Position numbers and translations under genes: made by a program. Positions 1 through 10,478 of a stretch of 64,000 nucleotides of DNA are shown here, one piece after another; within the stretch, counting starts at the first letter, position 1; each line of letters begins with the position of its first letter. The notes under the pieces were generated by a model. It was not told the origin of the DNA and did not search any database. It saw only the letters and a program-made list of their open reading frames with translations. The stretch lies in the NCBI GenBank assembly GCA_017854655.1, contig JAFMHF010000002.1:1-64000 (forward strand), read 5' to 3'. Source of the DNA: Puniceicoccaceae bacterium (GTDB lineage Bacteria; Verrucomicrobiota; Verrucomicrobiia; Opitutales; Coraliomargaritaceae).

Positions 1-305
1 CTGCGAGCTTGATTCGTAAGGCTCGCCGCGAAGCTGCTTCTGAAGAAGCTGCTCCTGTGGCTGAAGTTAAGACTGAAGCTCCAGCGGCTGAAGTTAAGGC
101 TGAAGCTCCAGCGGCTGAAGTTAAGGCTGAAGCTCCTGCAACTGAAGCTAAAGCTCCTGCGGCTAAGAAAGCTAAAGCTAAAGCGCCTGCGGCTAAGAAA
201 GCTAAAGCTAAAGCACCAGCGGCTAAAAAAGCTAAAGCTGCTCCTGCGGCTGAAGAAGCTAAAGTCGAAGCTCCTGCGACTGAAGAAGCTAAAGCTGAAG
301 CATAA
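1..305 (+). CDS. rpsP: 30S ribosomal protein S16, C-terminal part with Ala/Lys/Pro/Glu-rich extension (5' truncated by window)
   Basis: Open frame from the window edge (..ASLIRKARREAASEEAAP..); immediately upstream of trmD-rplS, the classic rpsP operon context; the tail is low complexity so identity rests mostly on context. Confidence 0.6.
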   Translation, partial: ASLIRKARREAASEEAAPVAEVKTEAPAAEVKAEAPAAEVKAEAPATEAKAPAAKKAKAKAPAAKKAKAKAPAAKKAKAAPAAEEAKVEAPATEEAKAEA

Positions 306-349
306 GCTGGTCCACCCCTGATCTTTCAGGGCAATCGACCGATTGCACC

Positions 350-1042
350 ATGCACATCGAGTTTGATATTTTAACCCTCTTCCCAGAAATGGTGGAGGGT
401 TTTTTATCGTCCAGTATGCTGGGACGCGGCCAACGCCATGGCTTGATCCGTGCTGAGGCGCACCAACTGCGTGATTGGACCACGGATAAGCACCGTAAGA
501 CCGACGAAATGCCCTTCGGGGGAGGAGCGGGGATGGTAATGAAGCCAGAACCGATCTACGCGGCGGTCGATTCGATGCGTCGCCCTGAGTCTAAGGTGAT
601 CTATATGGCACCAGACGGTGAGCCGTTGACCAGTCAATTGGCTCGTGAGTTGGTCCAGGAAAAACACCTTATACTATTGAGCGGTCACTATGAAGGAGTG
701 GATCAACGCGTTCGCGACGATTTGATCGACCGAGAAGTGAGTATTGGGGATTATGTGCTGACCAACGGCACCTTGGCAGCGGCAGTGATGATCGACTGTA
801 TTAGCCGATTTGTGCCTGGGGTTTTAGGTGACGAAAAATCCTTGACGGAGGAATCCTTTATGACCAACTTCCTCGGCTTTCCTCAATACACCCGTCCTGC
901 GCAGTTTCGCGGTATGGGTGTGCCAGACGTTTTATTGTCTGGGGACCATGCAGCTATTGCGAAATGGCGACGTGACCAGCAGATCGAAAAGACCCAGCAA
1001 CTAAGACCAGATATTTTACCAAACGGAGAATTCCAGCAATGA
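350..1042 (+). CDS. trmD: tRNA (guanine-N1)-methyltransferase
   Basis: ORF MHIEFDILTLFPEMVEGFLSSSMLGRG...GGGAGMVMKPEP...LLSGHYEGVDQRV...SIGDYVLTNG, TrmD signatures. Confidence 0.97.
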   Translation: MHIEFDILTLFPEMVEGFLSSSMLGRGQRHGLIRAEAHQLRDWTTDKHRKTDEMPFGGGAGMVMKPEPIYAAVDSMRRPESKVIYMAPDGEPLTSQLARELVQEKHLILLSGHYEGVDQRVRDDLIDREVSIGDYVLTNGTLAAAVMIDCISRFVPGVLGDEKSLTEESFMTNFLGFPQYTRPAQFRGMGVPDVLLSGDHAAIAKWRRDQQIEKTQQLRPDILPNGEFQQ

Positions 1043-1410
1043 GCCAAGCAATCCTAGAAGACATCACTAAAGATCAACTTACGAGCGACCGCGCAGACTT
1101 CAAAGTCGGCGATGGCGTTCGCGTACACCTTAAGGTTACCGAAGGTGATAAGACACGTATCCAGATTTTTGCTGGCATCGTCATCGCTCGCAAGGGCGGC
1201 AGTCTCCAAGAGACTTTCACAGTGCGCCGTATCGCATCGGGTGTGGGTGTTGAAAAGGTATTCCCTGTTCACAGCCCATCGATCGAGAAGATCGAGATTG
1301 ATCGTGAGTCTGTCACTATGCGTGCTCGTATGTATTACATGCGCGACCGTATCGGTAAGGCTGCTAACCAAGTTAAGGAAAAACGCTTGGTCGAAGCTAA
1401 GCGCAAATAA
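1039..1410 (+). CDS. rplS: 50S ribosomal protein L19
   Basis: ORF with FKVGDGVRVHLKVTEGDKTRIQIFAGIVIARKGG...FTVRRIASGVGVEKVFPVHSP; ATGA overlap with trmD. Confidence 0.97.
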   Translation: MSQAILEDITKDQLTSDRADFKVGDGVRVHLKVTEGDKTRIQIFAGIVIARKGGSLQETFTVRRIASGVGVEKVFPVHSPSIEKIEIDRESVTMRARMYYMRDRIGKAANQVKEKRLVEAKRK

Positions 1411-1430
1411 GCGTTTCGCAGATATTTTTA

Positions 1431-1461
1431 AAAAGGCCGTCCCGATTGGGGCGGTTTTTTT
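1431..1461 (+). terminator. Rho-independent terminator after rplS
   Basis: aaaaggccgtcccgattggggcggttttttt hairpin plus U-tract 20 nt after the rplS stop. Confidence 0.8.
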
Positions 1462-1734
1462 GCGTTCATCGTCAATTGCTAGGAAACGTGTTGATGGTAG
1501 CGCCGCATGCCCCATCAGATAGCAGGTTGTCGGAAGCTTCGACACTGAGGGAAAGCCCCTCTGGTACGAGTTGAGTGGCTTCTGGCAGCAGATCTCCGAG
1601 CAATACGAAATCGCACCCACAGTGATGCATATTAATCGTTAGTGAGAGCACAGCCGAGATTAATGGCACGGCGATAGACTCTGATCCGCAAAAAAAATGC
1701 TGGTCATCAAATTTCACCTATGCAGCGTAATTGT

Positions 1735-2700
1735 ATGAAATACTTTATCCCCGTAGTCGTATTACTCTCCCTCTCTTTTTTGTCTTCTATTGTAACTGCT
1801 CAAGGTCTTGGCAGCAGGCTAAGTGAGCCGTTGCTTTGGCCCGCTAAAGTTGGGATTGACGAGATCGATTTCAAAGTCGTCAAGGATGATGAAAGGGCCC
1901 AGAAATTTGTCTATCAGTCAAAGCACTTTGAGTTAAACACACCTTTCAAATTAGAGCCTAGAGAAGTGAAGCAGGTAATGCGTGTTTTTGAGGCGACGCA
2001 TACTGCGGTGAGAGCCATGCCCTTTGATTTTGAACGACGTATGCCACGCGATTTTACTGTGAGGCTGTATTCCAACCACACGGCTTATGTAGAAGCAGGT
2101 GGTTATCGTTTCGATAATGCGCGCTATATTGCTGATGAAAAAGTTTTGTTTCTATCCCCTCAGATATTGGACCTTAAAAAGTCCTCTGCAGGTCATTACA
2201 ATTTAGGCAGGATTAAAACGAGTGAGATTATCGGCGAAGTCACTGAGCAGTTGTTAGCTGGTTATGAATTCCCATACTGGTTGAAGCAGGGGATTGCGCG
2301 CTACATGGAGTTGGTGCCTTACCATGATGGTTACTTTCAATTTGATCAGCTTGATGTCACTGCGGAACTAAAGCGTAAGGCGAAATTGCTCAAAGAGCAT
2401 GGAATAATGTCCGAAGACGGCATCGCTAAATCAAAGGTAAAGGACACTGGCCCAGCGATGAAACCTGCGGGGAAACTAACTAATACCGGATTTGTTTGGG
2501 TGGCTTACATCTTTCAATTATCTGACCCGGAGGTAGGCGAGCGTTTCAAAAAGTTCATCCAGAGAACTCCCGGTTCATGGGAGCGAGGAGCAAATAGTTA
2601 TCGAATTCTCACTGATCACAGTTCTGATGTAGGAATGGATATTCGTATTGATGAAGCACTACGCGCCATTGGCATCGAGGTTTTTTTCTATGAGGATTAA
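1735..2700 (+). CDS. Secreted hypothetical protein (peptidase MA-like)
   Basis: Signal peptide MKYFIPVVVLLSLSFLSSIVTAQ; ORF 1720..2700, start chosen at second ATG; resembles basic-secretory/MA-type peptidase-like proteins but no intact HExxH seen. Confidence 0.6.
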   Translation: MKYFIPVVVLLSLSFLSSIVTAQGLGSRLSEPLLWPAKVGIDEIDFKVVKDDERAQKFVYQSKHFELNTPFKLEPREVKQVMRVFEATHTAVRAMPFDFERRMPRDFTVRLYSNHTAYVEAGGYRFDNARYIADEKVLFLSPQILDLKKSSAGHYNLGRIKTSEIIGEVTEQLLAGYEFPYWLKQGIARYMELVPYHDGYFQFDQLDVTAELKRKAKLLKEHGIMSEDGIAKSKVKDTGPAMKPAGKLTNTGFVWVAYIFQLSDPEVGERFKKFIQRTPGSWERGANSYRILTDHSSDVGMDIRIDEALRAIGIEVFFYED

Positions 2701-2797
2701 GGCGTTATCTACATAATTATCAATAATTTAAGGTCGCATCTGGTTTTTATGGAAGATAGTCCTCTTGGTTTCTCTGTTTAAGCCTTTGCGACAGTGA

Positions 2798-2986
2798 AAC
2801 CACCTCGAAAACTCGGATGTGTCGGAGTTTATGAAGGCGGTGAAGCAGCGTTTCTTAGTTTGGTATAATCATTCGCATCAGCGGTATGGCACTCTGTGTG
2901 CGGAGCGCTTTAAGTCAGTGCTGATAGAGGGGCAGGGTAATCCACTGCAGATGATGGCCGCTTACATTGACCTGAACTCTTGTTGA
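2798..2986 (+). pseudogene. Remnant of REP-associated tyrosine (Y1) transposase
   Basis: Translation of 2807..2983 gives ENSDVSEFMKAVKQRFLVWYNHSHQRYGTLCAERFKSVLIEGQGNPLQMMAAYIDLNSC*, the typical SEFMKxxKQRF.xWYN...GTLxxERFKSVLxEG...MAAYIDLN block of RAYT proteins; lacks the N-terminal catalytic part. Confidence 0.75.
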
Positions 2987-3020
2987 CTGTGAGCATTGGC
3001 GTTTCGCAGATATTTTAAAA

Positions 3021-3050
3021 AAAGTCGTCCCAATTGGGGCGGCTTTTTTT
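3021..3050 (+). terminator. Terminator, near-copy of the rplS terminator
   Basis: aaagtcgtcccaattggggcggcttttttt; flanking sequence gcgtttcgcagatatttt also duplicated from 1411..1430. Confidence 0.7.
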
Positions 3051-3115
3051 GCGCTTAGGAACCTTGCCAGCAAACGGTTTACTCATAGTTTATCATGGAT
3101 CTGCTCTATATATCT

Positions 3116-6097
3116 ATGAAATCCTTGTTTCGAATATTTGCTGTTCTCTTTGTACTACTCTTGATCGCGCTTGTCGGGGGGTATTTTATACTGACCAATG
3201 CCGGCGTCCAAAAAAGTCTGGTCGAGAGACAATTACCTGCAGGCAGTTCGATCGAGTCGATCCATGTGACGACTGCGCAGGTGACGCTCTCGGGCTTGAT
3301 CCTGATGTTGCCGGATGGCACGCGTGTGGAGGTCGGTGGGGTCGATACGGCATTTGAGCCGTTGGCAGCTGTATTTGATCAGACGATTAAGATGGGCGTG
3401 TTGCAAGTGGAGGGACTGCGTGTGGATCTTCCGACGGTGACTGAGCCGACTATTGCTGCTAGTCGATCAGCGGCAGGGCGTGAGCCTCGCGTTGAGACGG
3501 CACCTTCGACGCCAGCTGCTGCCGAACCAGAAGCATCGACGAATCCGATGGAAGTGCTGAATGCATTGGGGCATTTTGAATGGTTGCTCGATATCGACGA
3601 AATCGACTTTGAAGGTGAGATTCATGACGGGCAGGGCTCGATGTACGTGGTGCGAGTCGATTCGCCGGCAATTCGCCCCGGCGAGTCTTCTAAAATCGAT
3701 GCGTCGCTACAATTGCTGACGGACAAACCACTGCCGTCTGGCTTGAAAGTCTTTGATTCAACAGCGACGCTGAGTTTTATGCAGAAAGCCGAAGGTGGCT
3801 TTGAGTCGCTGCAACTTGAGTTGAAGACATTGGGCGCGGATGCCCAAGGGCAGCAGTTGATCTCAGTGCAGTCGGCATTCGCGCTGGAGGTCGATGACGC
3901 TGCGGGTGAGGCAACTGTTTCAGTGAACTTCAATGCCGACCTGCCGAAACCGCAGGTGATCGCTCCTGAGTTGGCAATACTGGGTAGATTGCAAGTCACT
4001 GGCAATGCAGTGGCATCGACTGACGGCGATGCGATGACACTCAGCGCGGCGAATTTGACCGCGTCTGCTGCGAGTACTGAGCTGTTGGCGCTAGACTTGA
4101 AGCGCAGCATGGTGTTTGGCGGCGAAGCGGATTTGTCGGGCGAGTTACTGGATATTACGATCACAGCACTGCAGCTCGAATGGCTTAATCCATGGTTGTC
4201 AGATGGGTTACGAATTCAATCGCTGGCGCCGGTATCGCTCGCTCTTTCAGTGGCAGGTGCAGCGGATGGAGCCTTTGTGTTGACCTTTGCCGAGCCGCTT
4301 CAGCTCGGCCCTTTGACTGTGACTGAGGCAGGTGCGCCGTTGGTTCAGGATCTCGTCGTGATGCTCACTCCAGAATTGCAGTTAAGCGCGGATCAGTCTT
4401 TGAAGTATTCGCTCAACTCGCTAAGTATTGCGGATAAATACGGCTCTTTCATCCAAGGCAGCTCTAGTGGGGTGATTCAGTTGGATGCGACACGTGATGC
4501 GGCCAATCTTTTTGCGGGCATTCAGTCGCAAACTGAGCTCCAGCTTGGGCTCCAAGAAGTCTTTCAGTTGCCCGCCTTAGCGGGCAATGCTTCAATTGTT
4601 AGTGGTCAGCTATCACTGAATGTGAACGTCGATGCGTCAGCTGATGAGCCGCTTCAGCTGCAAGCGCAGGTCAAGGGCCTACGTGCGCGTAGTATGCCGA
4701 GCGTGGCGAAGGATTATGCCCTCGCGTTAGCGGTGAAACCGACATCAAAGCTCGGCGAATGGGCGATCGGGGCAGATCTTCTCGCGGGGCCAACACGCCG
4801 CCCTTCAACGAGCCTGCAACTCGCAGTTAAGGTTAATCCGAGCCAACAACCGATGACTTTTTCCGCAGCGGTATCGGGGCCACGTGTGACTCAAGAGGAC
4901 CTCTCGATTCTAAGCGCAGCCTTTACGCCGAGAGCGCAGCCGGCCGTTGCAACGCCGACGTTACCACGCCCGAGTGCTGTGCGGGGCACAGAGCAGCCTC
5001 AAGCGGCTCGCGGCGTTGGAGTTGATGTGTCAGGCAGTGTACCGCCTGTATGGGCGATGCTGGATGGTCGTGCCACGATCAGTATCGACGAATTTCGCCT
5101 CGAGGCGGGGCAGGTGATTGAGGCGATTGCGCTCAAGGCAGTCGTTTCTGAGCCGAAGTTGATGGTGGATCCAATTTCAGCCAAGATCGGCGAGGGCGAG
5201 TTGCAGGGCAGTAGTACGGTCTTGTACGCGTCGTCGCTGGCAAAGCCTTACAGTCTCTCTGCGGATATTCGTTTCGCAGATGTAGATCCCGCGTTTTTTG
5301 TTAAACGGCATCAGAGCTCCCCCGTGCAAGGGCGATTCGACGGGGTGTTTCAGCTGACGGGCGTCGGCGAGTCCTTGGATGCGGCGGTTGAAGATTCCAC
5401 GGCAACCCTCAAAATTACCGGCGAGCAGGGCGTGCTGACGGCATTTGAAATGGACGAACGCCAGCAACTCGGTCTCGGTCTTGCGGGACTGCTAGGGCAG
5501 AGTCTGGATCGCCCAGGGATTACGGCGCTGTCGCGCACCATTCCGTATTTTAAGGATATTCCCTTTGATAGTTTTGTCTTCGAACTCAAGCGCGGCGCGG
5601 ACAAGCGAGTGTTGATCCCGCAGTTGCGATTGATGGGAGACAGTGTTTTGATCGATGCGTCCGGCTCGGTGGGCGCGAGCGGTTTGAGCGAGGTGATGGA
5701 TCAACCGTTGGATTTGACTCTGTCACTCGGAGCAAAGGGCCGTCTGACTGAGTCTTTAGAAACGCTAGAATTGCTGCAGCCCAGTACTGCCGAAGACGGC
5801 TTTAGGCGTTGGAATAAGGACATTCAAATTACCGGTAGTTTAGCCGATCCAGATACTGGGGAATTGATGGATATTCTTAATAATGCGGCGAAGGGAGCGT
5901 TTTCGACCTCGAATAAGCGAGAATCCGTGCCAGCGGAAGGTGATCTGGGTCAGCAACAGTCGACTGAACTTGTGCCTCAGGCCGAGGGCGGCACCACAGC
6001 TGAATCAGAAGCGCCACAAAAAAAATCTAAGGAAGAGCGCCGCCGCGACGACATTGAGATGGGCTTGGACTTGTTGAATTCCTTCTTTGGGAATTAA
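3116..6097 (+). CDS. AsmA-like / DUF748-type large envelope protein
   Basis: 993-aa ORF with single N-terminal TM (MKSLFRIFAVLFVLLLIALVGGYFIL) and AsmA-like repetitive beta-rich body; ORF track start 3095. Confidence 0.6.
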   Translation: MKSLFRIFAVLFVLLLIALVGGYFILTNAGVQKSLVERQLPAGSSIESIHVTTAQVTLSGLILMLPDGTRVEVGGVDTAFEPLAAVFDQTIKMGVLQVEGLRVDLPTVTEPTIAASRSAAGREPRVETAPSTPAAAEPEASTNPMEVLNALGHFEWLLDIDEIDFEGEIHDGQGSMYVVRVDSPAIRPGESSKIDASLQLLTDKPLPSGLKVFDSTATLSFMQKAEGGFESLQLELKTLGADAQGQQLISVQSAFALEVDDAAGEATVSVNFNADLPKPQVIAPELAILGRLQVTGNAVASTDGDAMTLSAANLTASAASTELLALDLKRSMVFGGEADLSGELLDITITALQLEWLNPWLSDGLRIQSLAPVSLALSVAGAADGAFVLTFAEPLQLGPLTVTEAGAPLVQDLVVMLTPELQLSADQSLKYSLNSLSIADKYGSFIQGSSSGVIQLDATRDAANLFAGIQSQTELQLGLQEVFQLPALAGNASIVSGQLSLNVNVDASADEPLQLQAQVKGLRARSMPSVAKDYALALAVKPTSKLGEWAIGADLLAGPTRRPSTSLQLAVKVNPSQQPMTFSAAVSGPRVTQEDLSILSAAFTPRAQPAVATPTLPRPSAVRGTEQPQAARGVGVDVSGSVPPVWAMLDGRATISIDEFRLEAGQVIEAIALKAVVSEPKLMVDPISAKIGEGELQGSSTVLYASSLAKPYSLSADIRFADVDPAFFVKRHQSSPVQGRFDGVFQLTGVGESLDAAVEDSTATLKITGEQGVLTAFEMDERQQLGLGLAGLLGQSLDRPGITALSRTIPYFKDIPFDSFVFELKRGADKRVLIPQLRLMGDSVLIDASGSVGASGLSEVMDQPLDLTLSLGAKGRLTESLETLELLQPSTAEDGFRRWNKDIQITGSLADPDTGELMDILNNAAKGAFSTSNKRESVPAEGDLGQQQSTELVPQAEGGTTAESEAPQKKSKEERRRDDIEMGLDLLNSFFGN

Positions 6098-6200
6098 GCA
6101 AGCGACCGATTCGGGCTGAGAAGTGGCAGTGTGGGCGGACTCGCTCACGTTGAGCCGATGTTGATGCCAATGAGGGCGCGCCGTCGCTCCTTAGACACAA

Positions 6201-6230
6201 AAAAAGACGCTCCGTATGGAGCGTCTTTTT
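6201..6230. terminator. Bidirectional terminator hairpin between convergent genes
   Basis: aaaaagacgctccgtatggagcgtcttttt, A- and T-tracts on both sides. Confidence 0.8.
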
Positions 6231-6320
6231 GATTTAAGTGATTCGGCGTTCAAAGTTGAGCGTTTGATGTTGCTTCGCCATCTACGGTAGACCTCCGTCA
6301 ACGTTAGCGCCAACGACGCT

Positions 6321-7466
6321 TTAGCCTTGGATCTCCGCGAAGGCCCAATCCAGCCATGGCAGTAGTGCTTCGATATCTGCGGTGTCGACGGTTGCGCCAC
6401 CCCAGATGCGGAGGCCGTCGGGTGCGTCGCGGTAACTGCCGAAATCGTAGCCGACGTCTTCTTTGTCGAGCATGCTAACGAGCTGCTTTGCCTTGGCTGC
6501 TTGCTCGTCGGCGGGGAGGGCTTGATACCAATCCGCAGTGATCTTCAAGCAGATCGAAGTGTTCGAAATCGTCGCAGAATCTTCGGCTAGAAATTCGATC
6601 CAGTCAGTTTGTGCCACCCAATCGGCAATCGCCTTGAGGTTCGCTTCAGAACGCTCGATCAGTGTTGGCAACCCGCCGATGCTTTCTGCCCAACGTAGGC
6701 CGTCCACTGCGTCTTCGATGGCGAGCATGGAGATGGTGTTGATGGTCGCACCACTGAAGATGCCTTTGATTAGCTTGCCGCCGCTAGTCATGCGGAAGAT
6801 CTTTGGTAGTGGCCATGCCGGCGTGTAGCTTTCGAGGCGTTCGATTGCTCGTGGGCTGAGCACGATCATACCGTGCGCACCTTCGCCGCCCATGACTTTT
6901 TGCCAAGACCATGTAACGACGTCGAGTTTCTCGAAATCGATGTCCATCGCGAATACCGCAGAGGTCGCGTCACAAATCGTCAGGCCTTCGCGGTCGGCTG
7001 GAATCCAGTCGAGATTCGGCACCTTTACGCCGGAAGTGGTGCCGTTGTAAGTGAAGACTACGTCGTTGCTAAAGTTGACCTTGGAGAAGTCGGGCAGCAG
7101 GCCGTAGTCGGCCTCGTGCTTGGTGATGTTGTCGAGCTTGAGTTGCTTGACGACGTCAGTAACCCAACCCGAGCCAAACGATTCCCATGCGCACATTTCC
7201 ACGCCGCGTGCACCGAGCAGCGACCACATGGCCATTTCCACTGCCCCAGTGTCTGAAGCGGGAACGATGCCGCAAACATAGCCTTCAGGCAGACCGAGAA
7301 TAGAGGCGGACTTGTCGATGACTTCTTGGATGCGCGCCTTGGCAGGCTTTGCGCGGTGTGAGCGGCCGACAAGTGCTTCGTTAAGGGCTTCGAGCGACCA
7401 ACCGGGACGCTTGGAGCACGGGCCAGATGAGAAATAAGGACGTGTTGGTTTAACTGTTGGTTTCAT
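6321..7466 (-). CDS. serC: Phosphoserine aminotransferase
   Basis: [28 protein letters not shown]...[28 protein letters not shown]...[22 protein letters not shown]. Confidence 0.9.
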   Translation of the reverse strand: MKPTVKPTRPYFSSGPCSKRPGWSLEALNEALVGRSHRAKPAKARIQEVIDKSASILGLPEGYVCGIVPASDTGAVEMAMWSLLGARGVEMCAWESFGSGWVTDVVKQLKLDNITKHEADYGLLPDFSKVNFSNDVVFTYNGTTSGVKVPNLDWIPADREGLTICDATSAVFAMDIDFEKLDVVTWSWQKVMGGEGAHGMIVLSPRAIERLESYTPAWPLPKIFRMTSGGKLIKGIFSGATINTISMLAIEDAVDGLRWAESIGGLPTLIERSEANLKAIADWVAQTDWIEFLAEDSATISNTSICLKITADWYQALPADEQAAKAKQLVSMLDKEDVGYDFGSYRDAPDGLRIWGGATVDTADIEALLPWLDWAFAEIQG

Positions 7467-7545
7467 GGAAATGTTGAACGTTGGACGTTGGACGTTGTTG
7501 GTTGGGTGCAATTTTTAAGAACGCTCAACTGACAACCTACAATTA

Positions 7546-10095
7546 TCAACTCCTTTTCGCTTTCTTTTTAGCTGCCTTCTTCACGGGGCGTGGTGCGAAT
7601 TCGAAGCCGATTTTGCCATTTTCAAAGTCGAGGGTGAGGTGGGCTTTGAAAGGGCGCTTGGTGCGCTTCGAGATAAAGCCGTCGAGCAGTGGTGTCTTAC
7701 CCTCGGTAAATAGCTGTTCGACCGCCTCGGGATCGAGCTCTTTCTGTAGGATGACCTTGCCGAGACGGAAGCCGTCGGGTGAATCTTTTGGTTTGAACTC
7801 GGGTACATGGTAGGCCTTGTCGGTGCCGTAGAACTTCGCTTCGAGTCCGTTTTGTAACGTGACTGTTTTAAGCAACTGATCCTCGGTCAACTCATCCGCA
7901 GAGTCGAGGTCGTCGTCGAATACGAAGTTGGTCTTCCACTTGCCGATCTTGCCTGTCTTGGTGACGTTTTGCACGAGTTCTAATGCGGCGCTGAATGGCT
8001 TGTTGAAGCGAGATACGAAGCCTTCCATCTCGGGCAGTGCCTTGGTAGTAAATAGTTGGACTGCTTCGGCTTCGCTGAGTGAGCGACCAGCGATATGCTT
8101 TGAGATGCGAAAGTCGCAAGCTTCTTCGCGACACTCGTAAGTGGCGTCGGTTTGTTTGAGACGTTCGGTGCCACAAGCTGGGCAAGCGCATTCCAAATCA
8201 GGGAAGGTGCGGCTGACTAGCATCTCCATGTGGGCGCGGGCTTTGCTGACCACGTCTTCGGTAAAGGTGGCGATCTCTTGCATGAAGTCGTCGCGCTTAA
8301 TCTCGCCGCGTTCCATTTTGTTGAGCTTCGCTTCCCAGTCGCCGGTCATGGAGGGGGAGGCGAGCTGCTCAATATGCATCTCTTCGCAGAGCTCGATCAG
8401 GCGCAGGCCTTTGCCGCTGACGTTGAGGTCGCGGCCGTCGCGGGCGATGTATTTCTGGCGGAGTAAGCCTTCAATCGTGGCGGCACGTGTGGCGGGAGTG
8501 CCAAGTCCACGCTCGGACATGGCTTCGCGCAATTCGTCATCGTCAATAATCAGTTTACCGGCACCTTCCATCGCTGCGAGGAGCGTGGATTCCGTATAGC
8601 GGGCCGGCGGCTTGGTTTCTTTGTCCAATACGTCAATCGCTTCGGTCTGCGCGTCTTCGCCTTGAGCGACGGCGACGAGCTCGTCCTTCTCTGCAGCAAC
8701 GCCTGCCACGCGGCCATAGACGGCAAGGTAACCTGGCTTGACCAGTGTTTTACCATTGGTCAGGAAAGTGTCTTTTTCGTCGCCGTGGTTGATCGTGGTT
8801 AGGCGCTTGGTGACTTCGAATTCAGCATGTGGGAAGAACACCGCGATGAAGCGTTTGAGGACCATATCGTAAAGCTTCGATTCCTGCTCGTTGAGTTTGA
8901 CTACGCGGCCAGTTGGGATGATCGCAAAGTGATCCGAGACCTTGGCGTTGTTGAACACGCGCTTTGAAAACTGCACACGGTCATTCTCGATGGCATCGGT
9001 GGCCCATTTAGCTGCAGGATGTCCTGAGCTGGCGAGGTCGCGAAAGGTCTCAAAGACCTTGCTCATATAGTCCTCTGGCAAGTAGCGAGAGTCGGTTCTC
9101 GGATAGGTGAGCATCTTGTGACGCTCGTACAGTGCTTGTGCCAGACCGAGTGTATTCTTGGCGGTGAAGGGGGCTTCACGCTGAAGGGTGGTAAGGTCGT
9201 AGAGCTGCGGTGCGATTTGTTTGGTCGGCTTGGTTTCTTCAGTCACGGTGCCAGTCTTACCTTGGCAGCGCTGGTGAATCTTCTCGGCAGTGGCTTTGTC
9301 CCAAACGCGTTCGGCGCGGCCGTGTGGCTGCTCCTTATTTTTCTTAAAATTGAGATCGATCCATTTGCCTGGGTATTCGCCATTGGCGACGCCGAACTCG
9401 GCGTGGACCTCCCAGTAATCTTCTGGGTTGAATGCAGCGATCTCGCGCTCGCGCTTGGCGAGGATCGCAAGGGTAGGGGTCTGCACACGGCCTGCGGCGG
9501 TAATGTTGAAGCCACCGTGACGTGAGCGGAAGCAGGTAAAGGCGCGAGTGGAGTTGAGGCCGACGAGCCAGTCGGACTCGGAACGGCATTTGGCGGCGTC
9601 GGCGAGGTTCGACATTTGCTCGCCATCGCGAAGGTTGTCCCATGCTTCGAGGATCGAACCAGTGGTCATTGATTGCATCCAGAGGCGCTTGACGGGCTTC
9701 TGGATCTTGCCGATGTCCATGATGTATTGGAAGATCAGCTCACCTTCGCGGCCGGCGTCACAGGCATTAATGATGAGATCGAATTCCTTCTTTTTCGCTA
9801 AGCTGAGCACGTGCTTGAGGCGGTTGTGCGTTTGCTCGATGGGTTGCAGTTCGAATTCCTTCGGGATCGCGGGCAGCACCTTAAAGTTCCAAGGGAGGTT
9901 TTTGCCGTTGGGTCCAGTCGGCATCTTCAGCTCAACGAGGTGACCGACCGCCGAGGTGATGGCGGCATTTTCATTCTCGAAATATTGTGCGTCGCGGGAT
10001 TTGCCTTTTTTCTCAAATTTGCCCAAGTGCTTGGCTAGGGCTTTGGAGAGGTCGGTGGCGACGGAAGGCTTTTCGGCAATAATTAAATATTTCAT
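7546..10095 (-). CDS. topB: DNA topoisomerase III
   Basis: [20 protein letters not shown]... [18 protein letters not shown] ...[15 protein letters not shown], type IA topoisomerase motifs; C-terminal CPACG-type motif. Confidence 0.93.
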   Translation of the reverse strand: MKYLIIAEKPSVATDLSKALAKHLGKFEKKGKSRDAQYFENENAAITSAVGHLVELKMPTGPNGKNLPWNFKVLPAIPKEFELQPIEQTHNRLKHVLSLAKKKEFDLIINACDAGREGELIFQYIMDIGKIQKPVKRLWMQSMTTGSILEAWDNLRDGEQMSNLADAAKCRSESDWLVGLNSTRAFTCFRSRHGGFNITAAGRVQTPTLAILAKREREIAAFNPEDYWEVHAEFGVANGEYPGKWIDLNFKKNKEQPHGRAERVWDKATAEKIHQRCQGKTGTVTEETKPTKQIAPQLYDLTTLQREAPFTAKNTLGLAQALYERHKMLTYPRTDSRYLPEDYMSKVFETFRDLASSGHPAAKWATDAIENDRVQFSKRVFNNAKVSDHFAIIPTGRVVKLNEQESKLYDMVLKRFIAVFFPHAEFEVTKRLTTINHGDEKDTFLTNGKTLVKPGYLAVYGRVAGVAAEKDELVAVAQGEDAQTEAIDVLDKETKPPARYTESTLLAAMEGAGKLIIDDDELREAMSERGLGTPATRAATIEGLLRQKYIARDGRDLNVSGKGLRLIELCEEMHIEQLASPSMTGDWEAKLNKMERGEIKRDDFMQEIATFTEDVVSKARAHMEMLVSRTFPDLECACPACGTERLKQTDATYECREEACDFRISKHIAGRSLSEAEAVQLFTTKALPEMEGFVSRFNKPFSAALELVQNVTKTGKIGKWKTNFVFDDDLDSADELTEDQLLKTVTLQNGLEAKFYGTDKAYHVPEFKPKDSPDGFRLGKVILQKELDPEAVEQLFTEGKTPLLDGFISKRTKRPFKAHLTLDFENGKIGFEFAPRPVKKAAKKKAKRS

Positions 10096-10478
10096 GTGTT
10101 CGAATCTGTCGGTCTGTAAAGTGCTGAGCCTCCGAAGTGAATGGAGGCTCGTTGAAAATGGACACTATTAGTGTGTTACTGGGGCGGGGTGTTTAGTGAG
10201 TTGGGCAGCCGCGCAAAGTCGATTCGACACGGGTGAATTCCGTGGCTTGTAACTAAAAGATTGTTGGTGCGGAGGCTCATTGAATGAAAAGTGTCAGTTT
10301 TATCGTGTGAAGAGGGAAATGGAGTTTGGCGATCTCAATCTATTATGCATTGCTTTACTTGGGCAAATGAGAGTCGCTAGGTTTTCGGTAAAACAGGCGA
10401 ATAAAACGGGCGTCAACCCTGTTTCTCATTTTTGCCATATCTGCCTCAGCACAAAACTCACCACTCGCACTCCTTTTT

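Noticed and set aside
1054-1620. 188-aa minus-strand ORF over rplS
   Set aside because: Antisense to a certain ribosomal protein gene.
1472-1717. 81-aa minus-strand ORF between the rplS terminator and the secreted protein gene
   Set aside because: Looks mildly protein-like and could be a gene fragment, but no family could be recognised; not enough support.
3622-4164. 180-aa antisense ORF in the AsmA-like gene
   Set aside because: Ser/Ala-rich shadow translation of the plus-strand gene.
10128-10152. gagcctcc...ggaggctc hairpin upstream of topB as a terminator or riboswitch
   Set aside because: Isolated 8-bp stem without U-tract or recognisable riboswitch core.
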